Assembly: GCF_010728325.1 (NCBI RefSeq)
Contig: NZ_AP022570.1
Span: 4,030,001 to 4,094,000, forward strand
From: Mycolicibacterium poriferae
GTDB lineage: Bacteria > Actinomycetota > Actinomycetes > Mycobacteriales > Mycobacteriaceae
DNA length: 64,000 bases
Direction of reading: 5' to 3'
Part shown: piece by piece, positions 23,333 through 32,271 of the stretch
How positions within the stretch are numbered: the first letter of the stretch is position 1
Layout of the letters: each line of letters starts with the position of its first letter
The notes under the pieces: model-generated
Told to the model about the DNA's origin: nothing
Databases searched by the model: none
The model's input: only the letters and a program-made list of their open reading frames with translations
Made by a program: the position numbers and the translations under genes

Positions 23333-23340
23333 GAGTTCCC

Positions 23341-24870
23341 GTGAGCCCCGTCAGCGCGTCTTCCGGTTACCCGTCCCCCACCGTCGCCGTCGCGAGCACG
23401 CTGCCCAAGCGCAAGGTCGCCTCGTCGGTTCTGATCGTTCCGATCCGCAGCGGTGACGACGACGGACCGGCCACCGTGGTGGCGAATTCGTACCTGGATG
23501 CCGAGGCGGTCGGTGAGATCGAGGTGGCCCTCGAGGCGCTGGGCGCCAAGGGTGGGGCCGAGCAGCTGACGCGGATCGTGGTGCCGTCCCTGCCGGTGGA
23601 CAGTGTGCTGGCGGTCGGCTTGGGCCGCGAGCGCGACCAGTGGCCCGCCGAGACGATCCGGCGCGCCGCCGGCGCGGCCGCGCGCTCGCTGTCCGGGGTG
23701 GAGACGGTCATCACCACGTTGTCGGACATCGACCTGGAGGCGTCGATCGAGGGGTTGATCCTGGGCGCCTACCGGTTCACCGCCTTCCGCAGCGACAAGA
23801 CAGCGCCCCGCGACGCCGGGGTGCGCAAGATCAGCGTGCTGACCCCCGACACCCGGGCCGCCACGAAGGACATCGCCGCCCGGGCGGCGGCGATCGCCAC
23901 CGCGGTTGCCACTGCCCGCGATTTCGTCAACACCCCGCCAAGCCATCTGTTCCCTGCCGAATTCGCCAAGCGCGCAAAGGCTTTGGGTGACGCCGCGGGT
24001 CTCGAGGTCGAGGTGCTCGACGACAAGACGCTGGCCAGGGAGGGGTACGGCGGGATCATCGGGGTCGGCAAGGGATCGTCGCGTCCGCCCCGCCTGGTCC
24101 GGTTGAGCCATCGCGGCGCGAAGACCAAGAACAGCAAGTCGGTGGCACTGGTGGGCAAAGGTGTCACGTTCGACACCGGGGGCATCTCGATCAAGCCGGC
24201 GGCCAACATGCACCACATGACCTCCGACATGGGCGGGGCGGCCGCGGTGATCGCGACCGTGGTGCTCGCCGCGCAGCAGAAGCTGCCGATCGACGTCGTC
24301 GCGACGGTGCCGATGGCCGAGAACATGCCGTCGTCGACCGCGCAGCGGCCCGGTGACGTGCTGACCCAGTACGGCGGGATCACCGTGGAGGTGCTCAACA
24401 CCGACGCCGAGGGCCGGCTGATCCTGGCCGACGCGATCGTGCGCGCGTGCGAGGACGAGCCGGACTACCTGATCGAGACGTCGACGTTGACCGGTGCACA
24501 GACCGTGGCGCTGGGCGCTCGGACGCCGGGGGTGATGGGCAGTGACGAGTTCCGCGACCGGGTGGCCGAGATCTCACAGTCCGTCGGAGAGAACGGCTGG
24601 GCGATGCCGCTGCCCGAGGAGTTGAAGGACGACCTGAAATCGACGGTGGCCGACCTGGCCAACGTCAGCGGGTCCCGCTTCGCCGGCATGTTGGTGGCGG
24701 GAACCTACCTGCGCGAGTTCGTCAGCGACGGTGTCCAGTGGGCGCACATCGACATCGCCGCGCCGGCCTACAACTCCGGCGGCCCGTGGGGCTACACGCC
24801 GAAGGGCGGCACGGGGGTGCCGACCCGGACGATGTTCGCGGTGCTCGAGGACATCGCCCGTAACGGCTGA
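23341..24870 (+). CDS. pepA: Leucyl aminopeptidase (M17 family)
   Basis: A cytosolic M17 metallo-aminopeptidase that removes N-terminal residues with two metal ions (PepB, Rv2213, in M. tuberculosis naming). The 509-aa protein has the N-terminal macro-like domain (1-170) and the C-terminal catalytic domain, with [16 protein letters not shown] (metal-binding Lys and Asp), [14 protein letters not shown] and the M17 signature [16 protein letters not shown] 23341 is the likely start; the residues after it are ordinary and no ribosome site precedes it. It is divergent from gcvT, and its stop abuts the ephD-like stop. Confidence 0.94.
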   Translation: MSPVSASSGYPSPTVAVASTLPKRKVASSVLIVPIRSGDDDGPATVVANSYLDAEAVGEIEVALEALGAKGGAEQLTRIVVPSLPVDSVLAVGLGRERDQWPAETIRRAAGAAARSLSGVETVITTLSDIDLEASIEGLILGAYRFTAFRSDKTAPRDAGVRKISVLTPDTRAATKDIAARAAAIATAVATARDFVNTPPSHLFPAEFAKRAKALGDAAGLEVEVLDDKTLAREGYGGIIGVGKGSSRPPRLVRLSHRGAKTKNSKSVALVGKGVTFDTGGISIKPAANMHHMTSDMGGAAAVIATVVLAAQQKLPIDVVATVPMAENMPSSTAQRPGDVLTQYGGITVEVLNTDAEGRLILADAIVRACEDEPDYLIETSTLTGAQTVALGARTPGVMGSDEFRDRVAEISQSVGENGWAMPLPEELKDDLKSTVADLANVSGSRFAGMLVAGTYLREFVSDGVQWAHIDIAAPAYNSGGPWGYTPKGGTGVPTRTMFAVLEDIARNG

Positions 24871-26478
24871 CTACAGGATGTTGCCGCCCCGCGCCGTGCT
24901 GCGCATGACCTGCGGCAGTGCGTGGGAGACGCCGTAGACGGCGTACGCCTCGAACGTCACCGGGCGCACTGCCTGCTTCCGCACCACCGCATCGACGATC
25001 GCGGCGGCCACTTTCTCCGGACCGTACCGGCGCACCGAGAACCCGCGCCGTGCGCGGCCGCGCACCGTGTCCACCTCGCCGAGGCGGGCCTGCGGCAGCG
25101 AGAATCGCGTGGTCTCGACGATGTTGGTGCCGATGACGCCCGGGCAGATCGTCGTCAGCCCCACCCCGGCGGCGTCGAGTTCGGCGCGTAGGCAGTCCGA
25201 GAACATGAACACCGCGGCCTTGGAGGTGCAGTAGGCGTTCATGACGTTGACCGGCGTGTAGGAGGCCATCGAGGCGACGTTGACGATGTGCCCGCCGGTT
25301 CCCCGCTCCACCAGCCGGGGGGCGAACGCGCGACAACCGTTGACGACGCCACCGAAGTTGATGTCCATGACCCGGTCGAACTCCTCGGCCGGTGTGTCGA
25401 GGAAGAAACCGGCATGGCCCACCCCCGCGTTGTTGACCACCACGTCGGGCACGCCGTGCGACGCGCACACCTCGGCCGCGAACTCCTCCACCGCCGCGGC
25501 ATCGGCCACGTCGAGGCCATAGCTGTAGGCCTCGGCGCTCTCGGCAGCTACCCGCCGCGCGGTTTCGGCCAGACCCTGCTGGTCGATGTCGCTGATCACG
25601 ACGTCGGCGCCGGCACGCGCAAACGCCAGCGCGGTCTCGCGGCCGATGCCGCTGCCGGCACCGGTCACCGCCACCAGGTTGTCGGTGAAGGGCTTGCGCG
25701 CTCGACCGACCTCGGCGCGCCGCAACTCCCGCGCGGCCGGGGCGCCCCCGAGATGTTCGACGAACTCGGCGACCGCACGGGCCAGCACCTGCGGGTGTGA
25801 CGACACGATGTCACGGCCGGCCTTGACGTCGCGGCGCCACAGCTGCGTCACCGGCACGTCGTCGTAGACGTGCGGACCGAGGTACTCGTCGGCGGTGGCG
25901 ACGATGAGCTGGACCGGGACGTCGACGTTGAGATCACCGCCGGTGCCGTCGCCGCGGAGGTTGGCCCGGCTCTGCTTGTCCGACAGCAGCTGCGGTGCCG
26001 CCGCTACCAGTCGGCCGAGCTGGGCAGCGCCGCGCAGGAATCGTCGCGGCCGGTGCGGCTGGCGCAGCGAATCCGCCAGGTATCGGCGCAGATGCGCCAG
26101 GTCGGGGCCGGCCACCGAGGTGAACGATGCCACCGACGCGCCGCCGCGGGGTCCGGTCAGGTGCTCCCACACCGCGCTCGACCCCCAGCCGTGGGCGACG
26201 ACGTGGACGTCGGAGTCGACCGAGACCGCGGCGAGCACCGCGGCGAAGTCGTCGGCGAGTCGAGCGACCCGGTAGGCAGCCGTGCCCGACGGCACAGACG
26301 AGTCACCGACACCCCGCGGGTCGTAGCGGACGAGGCGGAACCGGTCCTGCAGGCGCGCGACCACGGGATCCCAGACGGTGTGACTGTCGGGGTGACCGCT
26401 GACCAACAGAACCGTGGGCCCCTCGCTGCGGCCCTCCTCGAACACGGCGATGCGCAGTCCCTCGCTGTTGACGACCAC
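24871..26478 (-). CDS. ephD: EphD-like alpha/beta-hydrolase fused to short-chain dehydrogenase
   Basis: The 535-aa protein matches M. tuberculosis EphD (Rv2214c), an epoxide hydrolase with a C-terminal SDR domain implicated in keto-mycolate formation. The SDR half looks active: TGAGSGIG (272-279), Ser403, and Tyr416/Lys420 in AYCTSK. The hydrolase half does not. Where the family has the nucleophile Asp in HDWGS, this protein reads HGWGS with Gly97; the DNA codon is GGC. The expected catalytic His near the end of that domain is Arg222 (KAGRD). The oxyanion loop reads SGHP rather than HGxP, and the lid is shorter than in EphD. The start is GTG 26478, with TAGGGT 6 nt upstream. Its stop directly abuts that of pepA. 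Epoxide hydrolysis is therefore doubtful. Confidence 0.88.
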   Translation of the reverse strand: MVVNSEGLRIAVFEEGRSEGPTVLLVSGHPDSHTVWDPVVARLQDRFRLVRYDPRGVGDSSVPSGTAAYRVARLADDFAAVLAAVSVDSDVHVVAHGWGSSAVWEHLTGPRGGASVASFTSVAGPDLAHLRRYLADSLRQPHRPRRFLRGAAQLGRLVAAAPQLLSDKQSRANLRGDGTGGDLNVDVPVQLIVATADEYLGPHVYDDVPVTQLWRRDVKAGRDIVSSHPQVLARAVAEFVEHLGGAPAARELRRAEVGRARKPFTDNLVAVTGAGSGIGRETALAFARAGADVVISDIDQQGLAETARRVAAESAEAYSYGLDVADAAAVEEFAAEVCASHGVPDVVVNNAGVGHAGFFLDTPAEEFDRVMDINFGGVVNGCRAFAPRLVERGTGGHIVNVASMASYTPVNVMNAYCTSKAAVFMFSDCLRAELDAAGVGLTTICPGVIGTNIVETTRFSLPQARLGEVDTVRGRARRGFSVRRYGPEKVAAAIVDAVVRKQAVRPVTFEAYAVYGVSHALPQVMRSTARGGNIL

Positions 26479-26484
26479 GAGCGG

Positions 26485-26490
26485 ACCCTA
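26485..26490 (-). promoter_or_regulatory. -10 TAGGGT, 6 nt before ephD GTG
   Basis: Leaderless-type spacing. The hexamer overlaps the stop codon (26488-26490) of the upstream 117-aa gene. Confidence 0.35.
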
Positions 26491-26841
26491 CCGGTCGCCG
26501 AGCTCCTCCCGGGCGGCGCGCTTGCGCAGGATCCGCTGCCGCGCGTCGTAGTCACGCATGCGCTGCGGGTAGCCGACCTTCTGCACGTCGTAGACGGGAA
26601 TCTTGAGCCGGTCCGACAGCCGGCGCGCCCCCGATTGGCCGCCGGCGCGGCGCCGCGTCCATTCACCGTCGGCAGCAACGAGCACCACCGTCACCTCGGT
26701 GACGGTGGTCTTGGGCTCCACGAACGCCTCCACGCCCTTGTGCTCGGCCACCCACTGCTGCAGGTACCGCAGATCAGCGGCCCGATCGCCGGTGGCCGTG
26801 CGTCCCCCGCGCCGACGGCGAAACCTGTCGAACAGTCCCAC
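26488..26841 (-). CDS. Conserved basic hypothetical protein
   Basis: A 117-aa, strongly basic protein starting MGLFDRFRRRRGGR. A short domain follows with DLRYLQQWVAEHKGVEAFVEPKT (written here as a landmark), a beta-rich segment TEVTVVLVAADGEWTRRR, and a basic C-terminus RQRILRKRAAREEL. Fast-growing mycobacteria carry similar small proteins, sometimes labelled oxidoreductase without evidence. GTG 26841 is chosen because the sequence before it is unlike a protein N-terminus; GAGAGGAG lies further upstream than usual. It ends 9 bp before the ephD-like start and may share its transcript. The function is unknown. Confidence 0.7.
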   Translation of the reverse strand: MGLFDRFRRRRGGRTATGDRAADLRYLQQWVAEHKGVEAFVEPKTTVTEVTVVLVAADGEWTRRRAGGQSGARRLSDRLKIPVYDVQKVGYPQRMRDYDARQRILRKRAAREELGDR

Positions 26842-27002
26842 CTTGCGCGTGCTCCTCTCCGGCTCGAGCTGGACGACTCCTCTTTCGATAGTGCCAGAGC
26901 GGCCAGTAAGCCGGTCCACGGCGAAACGTTGCGGCAGACGTGACAGGATGGGAAGCGCAGTGCAGTTACCCGCGTCCGACCGTGCAAGGGAGCCACGACA
27001 AT

Positions 27003-28871
27003 ATGGCCATCTCCGTTCAGATGCCCGCACTCGGTGAGAGCGTCACCGAGGGGACAGTCACCCGCTGGCTGAAGCAGGAGGGAGACACGGTCGAGGAGGA
27101 CGAGCCACTGCTGGAGGTGTCGACCGACAAGGTCGACACCGAAATCCCTTCGCCGGCTGGCGGTGTGCTGAAGAAGATCATCGCCCAGGAGGACGACACC
27201 GTCGAGGTCGGTGGCGAGCTGGCGGTGATCGGCGACGCCGATGACAGCGATGACTCGGCGGACAGCGATGACAGCGATGATTCGGACGACTCCGGTGACT
27301 CCGATGACTCAGCCGACAGCGCCGATGGTGCTGCCGAGTCCGAGGACAGCGGGGACGAGGACAGTGGCGACGAAGACAGCGGCGACGAAGACGCGGCAGC
27401 CGAGGACAGCGAGCCCGAACCCGAACCTGCTGCCAAGTCGTCGGGCGGGTCGTCGGGCTCCGGGGGTTCGTCGACGCCGGTGCTGATGCCCGAGCTGGGC
27501 GAGTCGGTCACCGAGGGCACTGTGACGCGGTGGCTGAAGAACGTCGGCGACAGCGTCGAGGTGGACGAGCCGCTGGTCGAGGTGTCCACCGACAAGGTCG
27601 ACACCGAGATCCCCTCCCCAGTCGGGGGCACGCTGCTGTCCATCACGGCCGAGGAAGACGACACCGTGGAGGTGGGCGGCGAGCTGGCCAAGATCGGCGA
27701 GCCGGACTCCGACGGCGGCGACAGCGCGCCCGAACCGGAGCCCGAACCCGAACCCGAACCGGAGCCAGAGCCCGAGCCCGAACCGGAGCCCGAACCGGCC
27801 AAGGAGAAGGCACCCGAACCGAAATCCGAGCCCAAGCCGGAACCGAAGCCCGAGCCCAAGCCGGAACCGAAGCGTGAACCCGAGCCGGAATCCAAGCCTG
27901 CTGCAGCGAAGGAGTCGTCGGGTGACTCGTCGCCGTACGTGACACCGCTGGTGCGCAAGCTCGCCAACGAGAACGGCGTCGACCTCTCGACGGTCAAGGG
28001 CACCGGCGTGGGCGGTCGGATCCGCAAACAGGACGTTCTGGCCGCCGCCGACGACAAGAAGTCGGCTGCACCGGAATCCGAGCCCGCCGCCGCCGCACCA
28101 GCGAAGCCCGCGCCGGCCCCCGCGGAACCCTCACCCGCGTTGGCGCATCTGCGGGGAACCACGCAGAAGGCCAACCGGATCCGGCAGATCACGGCCAAGA
28201 AGACCCGGGAGTCGCTGCAGGCCACCGCACAGCTGACGCAGACCCACGAGGTCGACATGACCAAGATCGTGGCGCTGCGGGCCAAGGCGAAGGCCAAGTT
28301 CGCCGAGCGCGAGGGCGTGAACCTGACCTACCTGCCGTTCATCGCCCGCGCGGTGATCGACGCGCTGAAGATCCACCCGAACGTCAACGCCAGCTACGAC
28401 GAAGAGGCCAAGGAGATCACCTACTACGACGCCGAGCACCTGGGCTTCGCCGTCGACACCGAGCAGGGTCTGCTCTCCCCGGTCATCAAGAACGCCGGCG
28501 ACCTGTCCCTCGGTGGGCTGGCCCGGGCGATCTCCGACATCGCCGGACGCGCCCGGTCCGGTGACCTCAAGCCCGACGAGTTGTCGGGCGGCACGTTCAC
28601 GATCACCAACATCGGCAGCCAGGGCGCGCTGTTCGACACGCCGATCCTGGTTCCGCCGCAGGCGGCCATGCTGGGCACGGGGGCCATCGTGAAGCGGCCG
28701 CGGGTCATCGTCGACGACTTCGGAAACGAGTCGATCGGTGTGCGTTCGGTGTGCTACCTGCCGCTGACCTACGACCACCGTCTGATCGACGGCGCCGATG
28801 CCGGCCGGTTCGTGACCACGATCAAGCGCCGGCTGGAAGAGGGTGCCTTCGAGGCCGATCTCGGGTTGTAG
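27003..28871 (+). CDS. dlaT: Dihydrolipoamide acyltransferase (E2) with two lipoyl domains
   Basis: DlaT is the E2 of mycobacterial pyruvate dehydrogenase and part of the AhpD/AhpC/Lpd peroxynitrite reductase. The 622-aa protein has lipoyl domain 1 with K43 (STDKVDTE), a Ser/Asp-rich linker (about 79-145), lipoyl domain 2 with K198, a Glu/Pro/Lys linker (about 240-305), the peripheral subunit-binding domain (about 312-345, [16 protein letters not shown]) and the catalytic core with H592 and D596 ([12 protein letters not shown]). ATG 27003 has AGGGAG upstream. The linkers are unusually long and repetitive and make the protein longer than many homologues. The lipoate-ligation genes lipB and lipA follow downstream. 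Confidence 0.95.
   Translation: MAISVQMPALGESVTEGTVTRWLKQEGDTVEEDEPLLEVSTDKVDTEIPSPAGGVLKKIIAQEDDTVEVGGELAVIGDADDSDDSADSDDSDDSDDSGDSDDSADSADGAAESEDSGDEDSGDEDSGDEDAAAEDSEPEPEPAAKSSGGSSGSGGSSTPVLMPELGESVTEGTVTRWLKNVGDSVEVDEPLVEVSTDKVDTEIPSPVGGTLLSITAEEDDTVEVGGELAKIGEPDSDGGDSAPEPEPEPEPEPEPEPEPEPEPEPAKEKAPEPKSEPKPEPKPEPKPEPKREPEPESKPAAAKESSGDSSPYVTPLVRKLANENGVDLSTVKGTGVGGRIRKQDVLAAADDKKSAAPESEPAAAAPAKPAPAPAEPSPALAHLRGTTQKANRIRQITAKKTRESLQATAQLTQTHEVDMTKIVALRAKAKAKFAEREGVNLTYLPFIARAVIDALKIHPNVNASYDEEAKEITYYDAEHLGFAVDTEQGLLSPVIKNAGDLSLGGLARAISDIAGRARSGDLKPDELSGGTFTITNIGSQGALFDTPILVPPQAAMLGTGAIVKRPRVIVDDFGNESIGVRSVCYLPLTYDHRLIDGADAGRFVTTIKRRLEEGAFEADLGL
27240..27420 (+). repeat. Coding Ser/Asp repeat in the first DlaT linker
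   Basis: GATGACAGC/GATGACTCC-type 6-9 bp units repeat through this stretch and encode DSDD- and SGDED-type runs between the two lipoyl domains. Confidence 0.7.
27729..27900 (+). repeat. Coding Glu-Pro / Lys-Pro repeat in the second DlaT linker
   Basis: Iterated CCCGAACCG-type hexamers encode an (EP)n tract and then a KPEP tract before the subunit-binding domain. A long, nearly perfect short repeat of this kind is prone to slippage. Confidence 0.75.
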
Positions 28872-28877
28872 ACGACG

Positions 28878-29795
28878 GTGTCGATGCCCCCTGACTCGGT
28901 CATCGCGATCGCCGGCTCTTCAGGTCTGATCGGCACGGCGCTGGTCTACGCGTTGCGCGCCACCGACCACCGGGTGCTGCGCATCGTGCGGCGAGCGCCG
29001 GCCAACGGCGACGAGGTGTCGTGGAATCCCGACACCGGCGAGTTCGACGCCGGCGCGCTGCGCGGTGTGGACGCGGTGGTCAACCTGTGCGGCGTGAACG
29101 TCGCACAGAAACGCTGGTCGGGCGCGTTCAAGCAGAGCCTGCGGGACAGCCGCATCGGGCCCACCGAGGTACTCGCGCGCGCTGTCGCCGACGCCGGCGT
29201 CCCGGTGCTCGTCAACGCCAGCGCCGTCGGCTACTACGGAGACACGGGGGTGACGCCGGTCGACGAGTCCGCACCGCCGGGCACCAACTTCCTGGCCCGG
29301 CTCACGGTGGACTGGGAGGACGCCACCGCGCCGGCGGCACAGAACGGAGCGCGGGTGGTCCAGACCCGCACCGGGCTGGTGATGGCACCGTCGGGCGGCA
29401 TGCTGGGACGGCTCAAACCGCTGTTCTCGCTGGGCCTGGGGGCGCGTCTGGGCAACGGCCGGCAATACCTGTCCTGGATCAGTCTCGAAGACCAGATCCG
29501 GGCGCTGCTGTTCGCGATCGCGCACGACGAATTGGCTGGTCCGGTGAACTTCACCGGGCCCGCCCCGGTCACCAACGCGGAATTCACCACCGCGCTCGGA
29601 CGCACCGTCAACCGGCCCACCGCCCTCATGGTGCCCGGCTTCGCGCTGCGCACGGTGCTCGGCGAGTTCGCCGAGGAAGGGTTGCTCGGCGGGCAGCGCG
29701 CGATCCCGGCCGCCCTCGAGCGCGCCGGTTTCCGCTTCCACCACAACACGATCGGTGAGGCGCTGGCGTTCGCCACGGCACCCACCCGCACGTGA
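28878..29795 (+). CDS. TIGR01777-type NAD-dependent epimerase family protein (Rv2216-like)
   Basis: A 305-aa Rossmann-fold protein of the SulA/YfcH group of atypical SDRs. The N-terminal dinucleotide site [13 protein letters not shown] is clear. [24 protein letters not shown] and [20 protein letters not shown] are family landmarks, and the C-terminal DUF1731-like part has [31 protein letters not shown] sequence. The substrate is not known for the family. GTG 28878 or ATG 28884 could be the start. The gene begins 7 bp after dlaT and ends against lipB, so it is embedded in a dlaT-to-lipA transcription unit, as Rv2216 is in M. tuberculosis. Confidence 0.85.
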   Translation: MSMPPDSVIAIAGSSGLIGTALVYALRATDHRVLRIVRRAPANGDEVSWNPDTGEFDAGALRGVDAVVNLCGVNVAQKRWSGAFKQSLRDSRIGPTEVLARAVADAGVPVLVNASAVGYYGDTGVTPVDESAPPGTNFLARLTVDWEDATAPAAQNGARVVQTRTGLVMAPSGGMLGRLKPLFSLGLGARLGNGRQYLSWISLEDQIRALLFAIAHDELAGPVNFTGPAPVTNAEFTTALGRTVNRPTALMVPGFALRTVLGEFAEEGLLGGQRAIPAALERAGFRFHHNTIGEALAFATAPTRT

Positions 29796-29815
29796 GCGGG
29801 AGTACCGTCGGCTCC

Positions 29816-30517
29816 ATGCAGACCTCGATCCGGTCAGACAGTGCGCCGGTGCGCGTGCGTCGGCTCGGATCGATCGACTACCGGGCCGCCTGGGAGCTGC
29901 AACGCGAACTCGCCGACGCCCGGGCGGCCGGCGGCCCCGATTCGCTGCTGCTGCTCGAGCATCCCCCCACCTACACCGCCGGGCGGCGCACCCTGCCCGA
30001 GGAGCGTCCCCAGGACGGCACCCCGGTCATCGACACCGACCGCGGCGGCAAAATCACCTGGCACGGCCCCGGTCAGCTGGTCGGCTACCCGATCATCGGG
30101 CTGGCCGAACCGCTGGACGTGGTCAACTTCGTGCGGCGACTCGAAGAGGCGTTGATCACGGTGTGCGCCGACCTGGGCCTGGCGACCGGCCGGGTCGAGG
30201 GGCGGTCCGGGGTGTGGGTCCCGCCCGACGAGCGTGGCCCGGCCCGCAAGATCGCCGCCATCGGGATCCGGGTGGCACGCGCCACCACCCTGCACGGCTT
30301 CGCGCTGAACTGCGACTGCGACCTCGGGGCGTTCGGCTCGATCGTGCCGTGCGGCATCGCCGATGCGGGGGTCACGTCCCTGTCCGCCGAGCTCGGCCGC
30401 CGGATCGGAGTCGACGACGTCGCCGACCGGGTCGCCGACGCAGTGTGCGCCACGCTCGACGGCAGCCTCACCGGCACCGACGCCACGCCCGCCGACGCAG
30501 TACCATCGACGCAGTGA
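29816..30517 (+). CDS. lipB: Octanoyltransferase (lipoate biosynthesis)
   Basis: LipB moves octanoate from acyl carrier protein to the lipoyl domains of target proteins. From ATG 29816 it is 233 aa. The catalytic dyad is K145 (ARKIAAIGI) and C179 (VPCGIAD); [17 protein letters not shown] is the conserved substrate loop. GTG 29792, overlapping the previous stop, is the alternative start; ATG 29816 matches the N-terminus of M. tuberculosis LipB better and has GGGAG upstream. The stop overlaps the lipA start as GTGA. DlaT, encoded just upstream, is one natural acceptor. Confidence 0.94.
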   Translation: MQTSIRSDSAPVRVRRLGSIDYRAAWELQRELADARAAGGPDSLLLLEHPPTYTAGRRTLPEERPQDGTPVIDTDRGGKITWHGPGQLVGYPIIGLAEPLDVVNFVRRLEEALITVCADLGLATGRVEGRSGVWVPPDERGPARKIAAIGIRVARATTLHGFALNCDCDLGAFGSIVPCGIADAGVTSLSAELGRRIGVDDVADRVADAVCATLDGSLTGTDATPADAVPSTQ

Positions 30518-31443
30518 GTGTCGATCCCGGTAACCGCAAACTGCTCCGGCTCGAGGTGCGCAACGCGCAGACCCCGATCGAGCGCAAGCCGTCGTGGATC
30601 AAGACCAGGGCCAAGATGGGTCCGGAGTACAAGGAACTCAAGAGCCTGGTGCGCCGCGAGGGCCTGCACACGGTGTGCGAAGAGGCGGGCTGCCCCAACA
30701 TCTACGAATGCTGGGAAGACCGCGAGGCCACTTTCCTGATCGGTGGCGAGCAGTGCACCCGGCGCTGTGACTTCTGCCAGATCGACACCGGTAAGCCCGC
30801 CGAACTGGACCGTGACGAGCCGCGCCGGGTGGCCGAGAGCGTCGCGGCGATGGGGTTGCGCTACTCCACGGTGACCGGCGTGGCCCGCGACGACCTGCCC
30901 GACGGCGGGGCCTGGCTGTACGCCGAGACGGTGCGCGCGATCAAGGCGCTCAACCCCAACACCGGGGTGGAGCTGCTGATTCCGGACTTCAACGCCGAGC
31001 CCGCGCTGCTCGACGAGGTGTTCGCCGCCCGCCCGGAGGTGTTGGCTCACAACGTCGAGACCGTGCCGCGGATCTTCAAGCGGATCCGTCCCGGTTTCCG
31101 CTACGAGCGCAGCCTGTCGGTGCTCACCATGGCCCGCGCGGCCGGCCTGGTCACCAAGAGCAACCTGATCCTGGGGATGGGTGAGACGCCCGAGGAGGTG
31201 CGCGACGCGCTGGCCGACCTGCACGAGGCCGGCTGCGACATCGTCACCATCACCCAGTATCTGCGGCCCTCGGCCCGGCACCACCCGGTCGAGCGGTGGG
31301 TGCATCCCGAGGAGTTCGTCGAGCACGAGAAGTACGCGGCCGGCCTCGGTTTCGCCGGGGTGCTGGCCGGACCGCTGGTGCGCTCCTCCTACCGCGCCGG
31401 GCGGCTCTACGAGCAGGCCAGCAAGCGCACGCTGACCAGCTGA
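30514..31443 (+). CDS. lipA: Lipoyl synthase (radical SAM)
   Basis: LipA inserts two sulfur atoms into octanoyl-lysine using two [4Fe-4S] clusters. The 309-aa protein carries the auxiliary-cluster cysteines C55, C60 and C66 and the radical-SAM motif C81/C85/C88 (CTRRCDFC). The conserved C-terminal RSSY segment (auxiliary-cluster serine) is present in [11 protein letters not shown] 30514 overlaps the lipB stop (GTGA), so translation is coupled. Synteny is to Rv2218. Cluster supply may involve the A-type carrier encoded at 16844, which is inference. Confidence 0.96.
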   Translation: MSVDPGNRKLLRLEVRNAQTPIERKPSWIKTRAKMGPEYKELKSLVRREGLHTVCEEAGCPNIYECWEDREATFLIGGEQCTRRCDFCQIDTGKPAELDRDEPRRVAESVAAMGLRYSTVTGVARDDLPDGGAWLYAETVRAIKALNPNTGVELLIPDFNAEPALLDEVFAARPEVLAHNVETVPRIFKRIRPGFRYERSLSVLTMARAAGLVTKSNLILGMGETPEEVRDALADLHEAGCDIVTITQYLRPSARHHPVERWVHPEEFVEHEKYAAGLGFAGVLAGPLVRSSYRAGRLYEQASKRTLTS

Positions 31444-31488
31444 ACGCCGCTACACGATCACGCCGCCACACCGGCCCGGCGGGATTTG

Positions 31489-31494
31489 TATGCT
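31489..31494 (+). promoter_or_regulatory. Possible -10 TATGCT before the DUF4191 gene
   Basis: TATGCT ends 9 nt before ATG 31504, which would give a leader of only one to three nucleotides. Confidence 0.3.
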
Positions 31495-31503
31495 GGACAC
31501 GTT

Positions 31504-32256
31504 ATGGCGAAATCGCGCAATCCCGCTGAGGTCAAAGCCGCCAAGGCCGAGGCGAAGGCTGCCCGCAAGGCGGCGTCCAAGCAGCGCCGCAGTCAGCTGT
31601 GGCAGGCCTTCCAGATCCAACGCAAAGAGGACAAACGCCTCATCCCCTACATGGCGGGGGCGTTCGTCCTGATCGCGGGGGCATCGGTGGCCGCGGGCAT
31701 CTACGCCGGCGGCTTCACGATGTTCATGCTGATCCCGCTCGGCATCGTGCTGGGCGCGCTGGTCGCGTTCATCATCTTCGGCCGCCGAGCCCAGAAGTCG
31801 GTCTACCGCAAGGCCGAGGGTCAGACCGGGGCTGCGGCGTGGGCCCTGGAGAATCTGCGCGGCAAGTGGCGGGTGACGCCAGGGGTGGCAGCCACCGGCC
31901 ACTTCGACGCCGTGCACCGGGTGATCGGCCGACCCGGGGTGATCTTCGTGGGCGAAGGCTCGGCGGCGCGGGTCAAACCGCTGCTGGCGCAGGAGAAGAA
32001 GCGCACCGCCCGGCTGGTCGGCGACGTACCGATCTATGACGTCATCGTCGGAAACGGTGAGGGTGAGGTGCCGCTGTCCAAGTTGGAGCGTCACCTGACC
32101 AAGTTGCCGTCCAACATCACCGTCAAGCAGCTGGATGCGCTGGAATCACGGCTGGCCGCGCTCGGCAGCAAGGTGGGTCCCGCCGCAATGCCCAAGGGGC
32201 CACTTCCCACGGCCGCCAAGATGAAGGGCGTTCAACGCACGGTGCGCAGGCGCTGA
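31504..32256 (+). CDS. DUF4191 membrane protein (Rv2219-like)
   Basis: A 250-aa protein of unknown function widespread in Actinobacteria. A Lys/Ala/Arg-rich N-terminus (AKAEAKAARKAASKQRR) precedes two adjacent TM helices (about 48-70 and 73-92). A soluble C-terminal domain contains HFDAVHRVIGRPGVIFVGEG and DVPIYDVIVGNGEGEVPL, reminiscent of a nuclease-related or PH-like fold. ATG 31504 has no ribosome site and probably starts on a very short leader. It follows lipA by 60 bp. In M. tuberculosis, Rv2219 is followed directly by the RDD gene; here an amidohydrolase is inserted between them. Confidence 0.86.
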   Translation: MAKSRNPAEVKAAKAEAKAARKAASKQRRSQLWQAFQIQRKEDKRLIPYMAGAFVLIAGASVAAGIYAGGFTMFMLIPLGIVLGALVAFIIFGRRAQKSVYRKAEGQTGAAAWALENLRGKWRVTPGVAATGHFDAVHRVIGRPGVIFVGEGSAARVKPLLAQEKKRTARLVGDVPIYDVIVGNGEGEVPLSKLERHLTKLPSNITVKQLDALESRLAALGSKVGPAAMPKGPLPTAAKMKGVQRTVRRR

Positions 32257-32271
32257 CCCCACAATCAGTCC

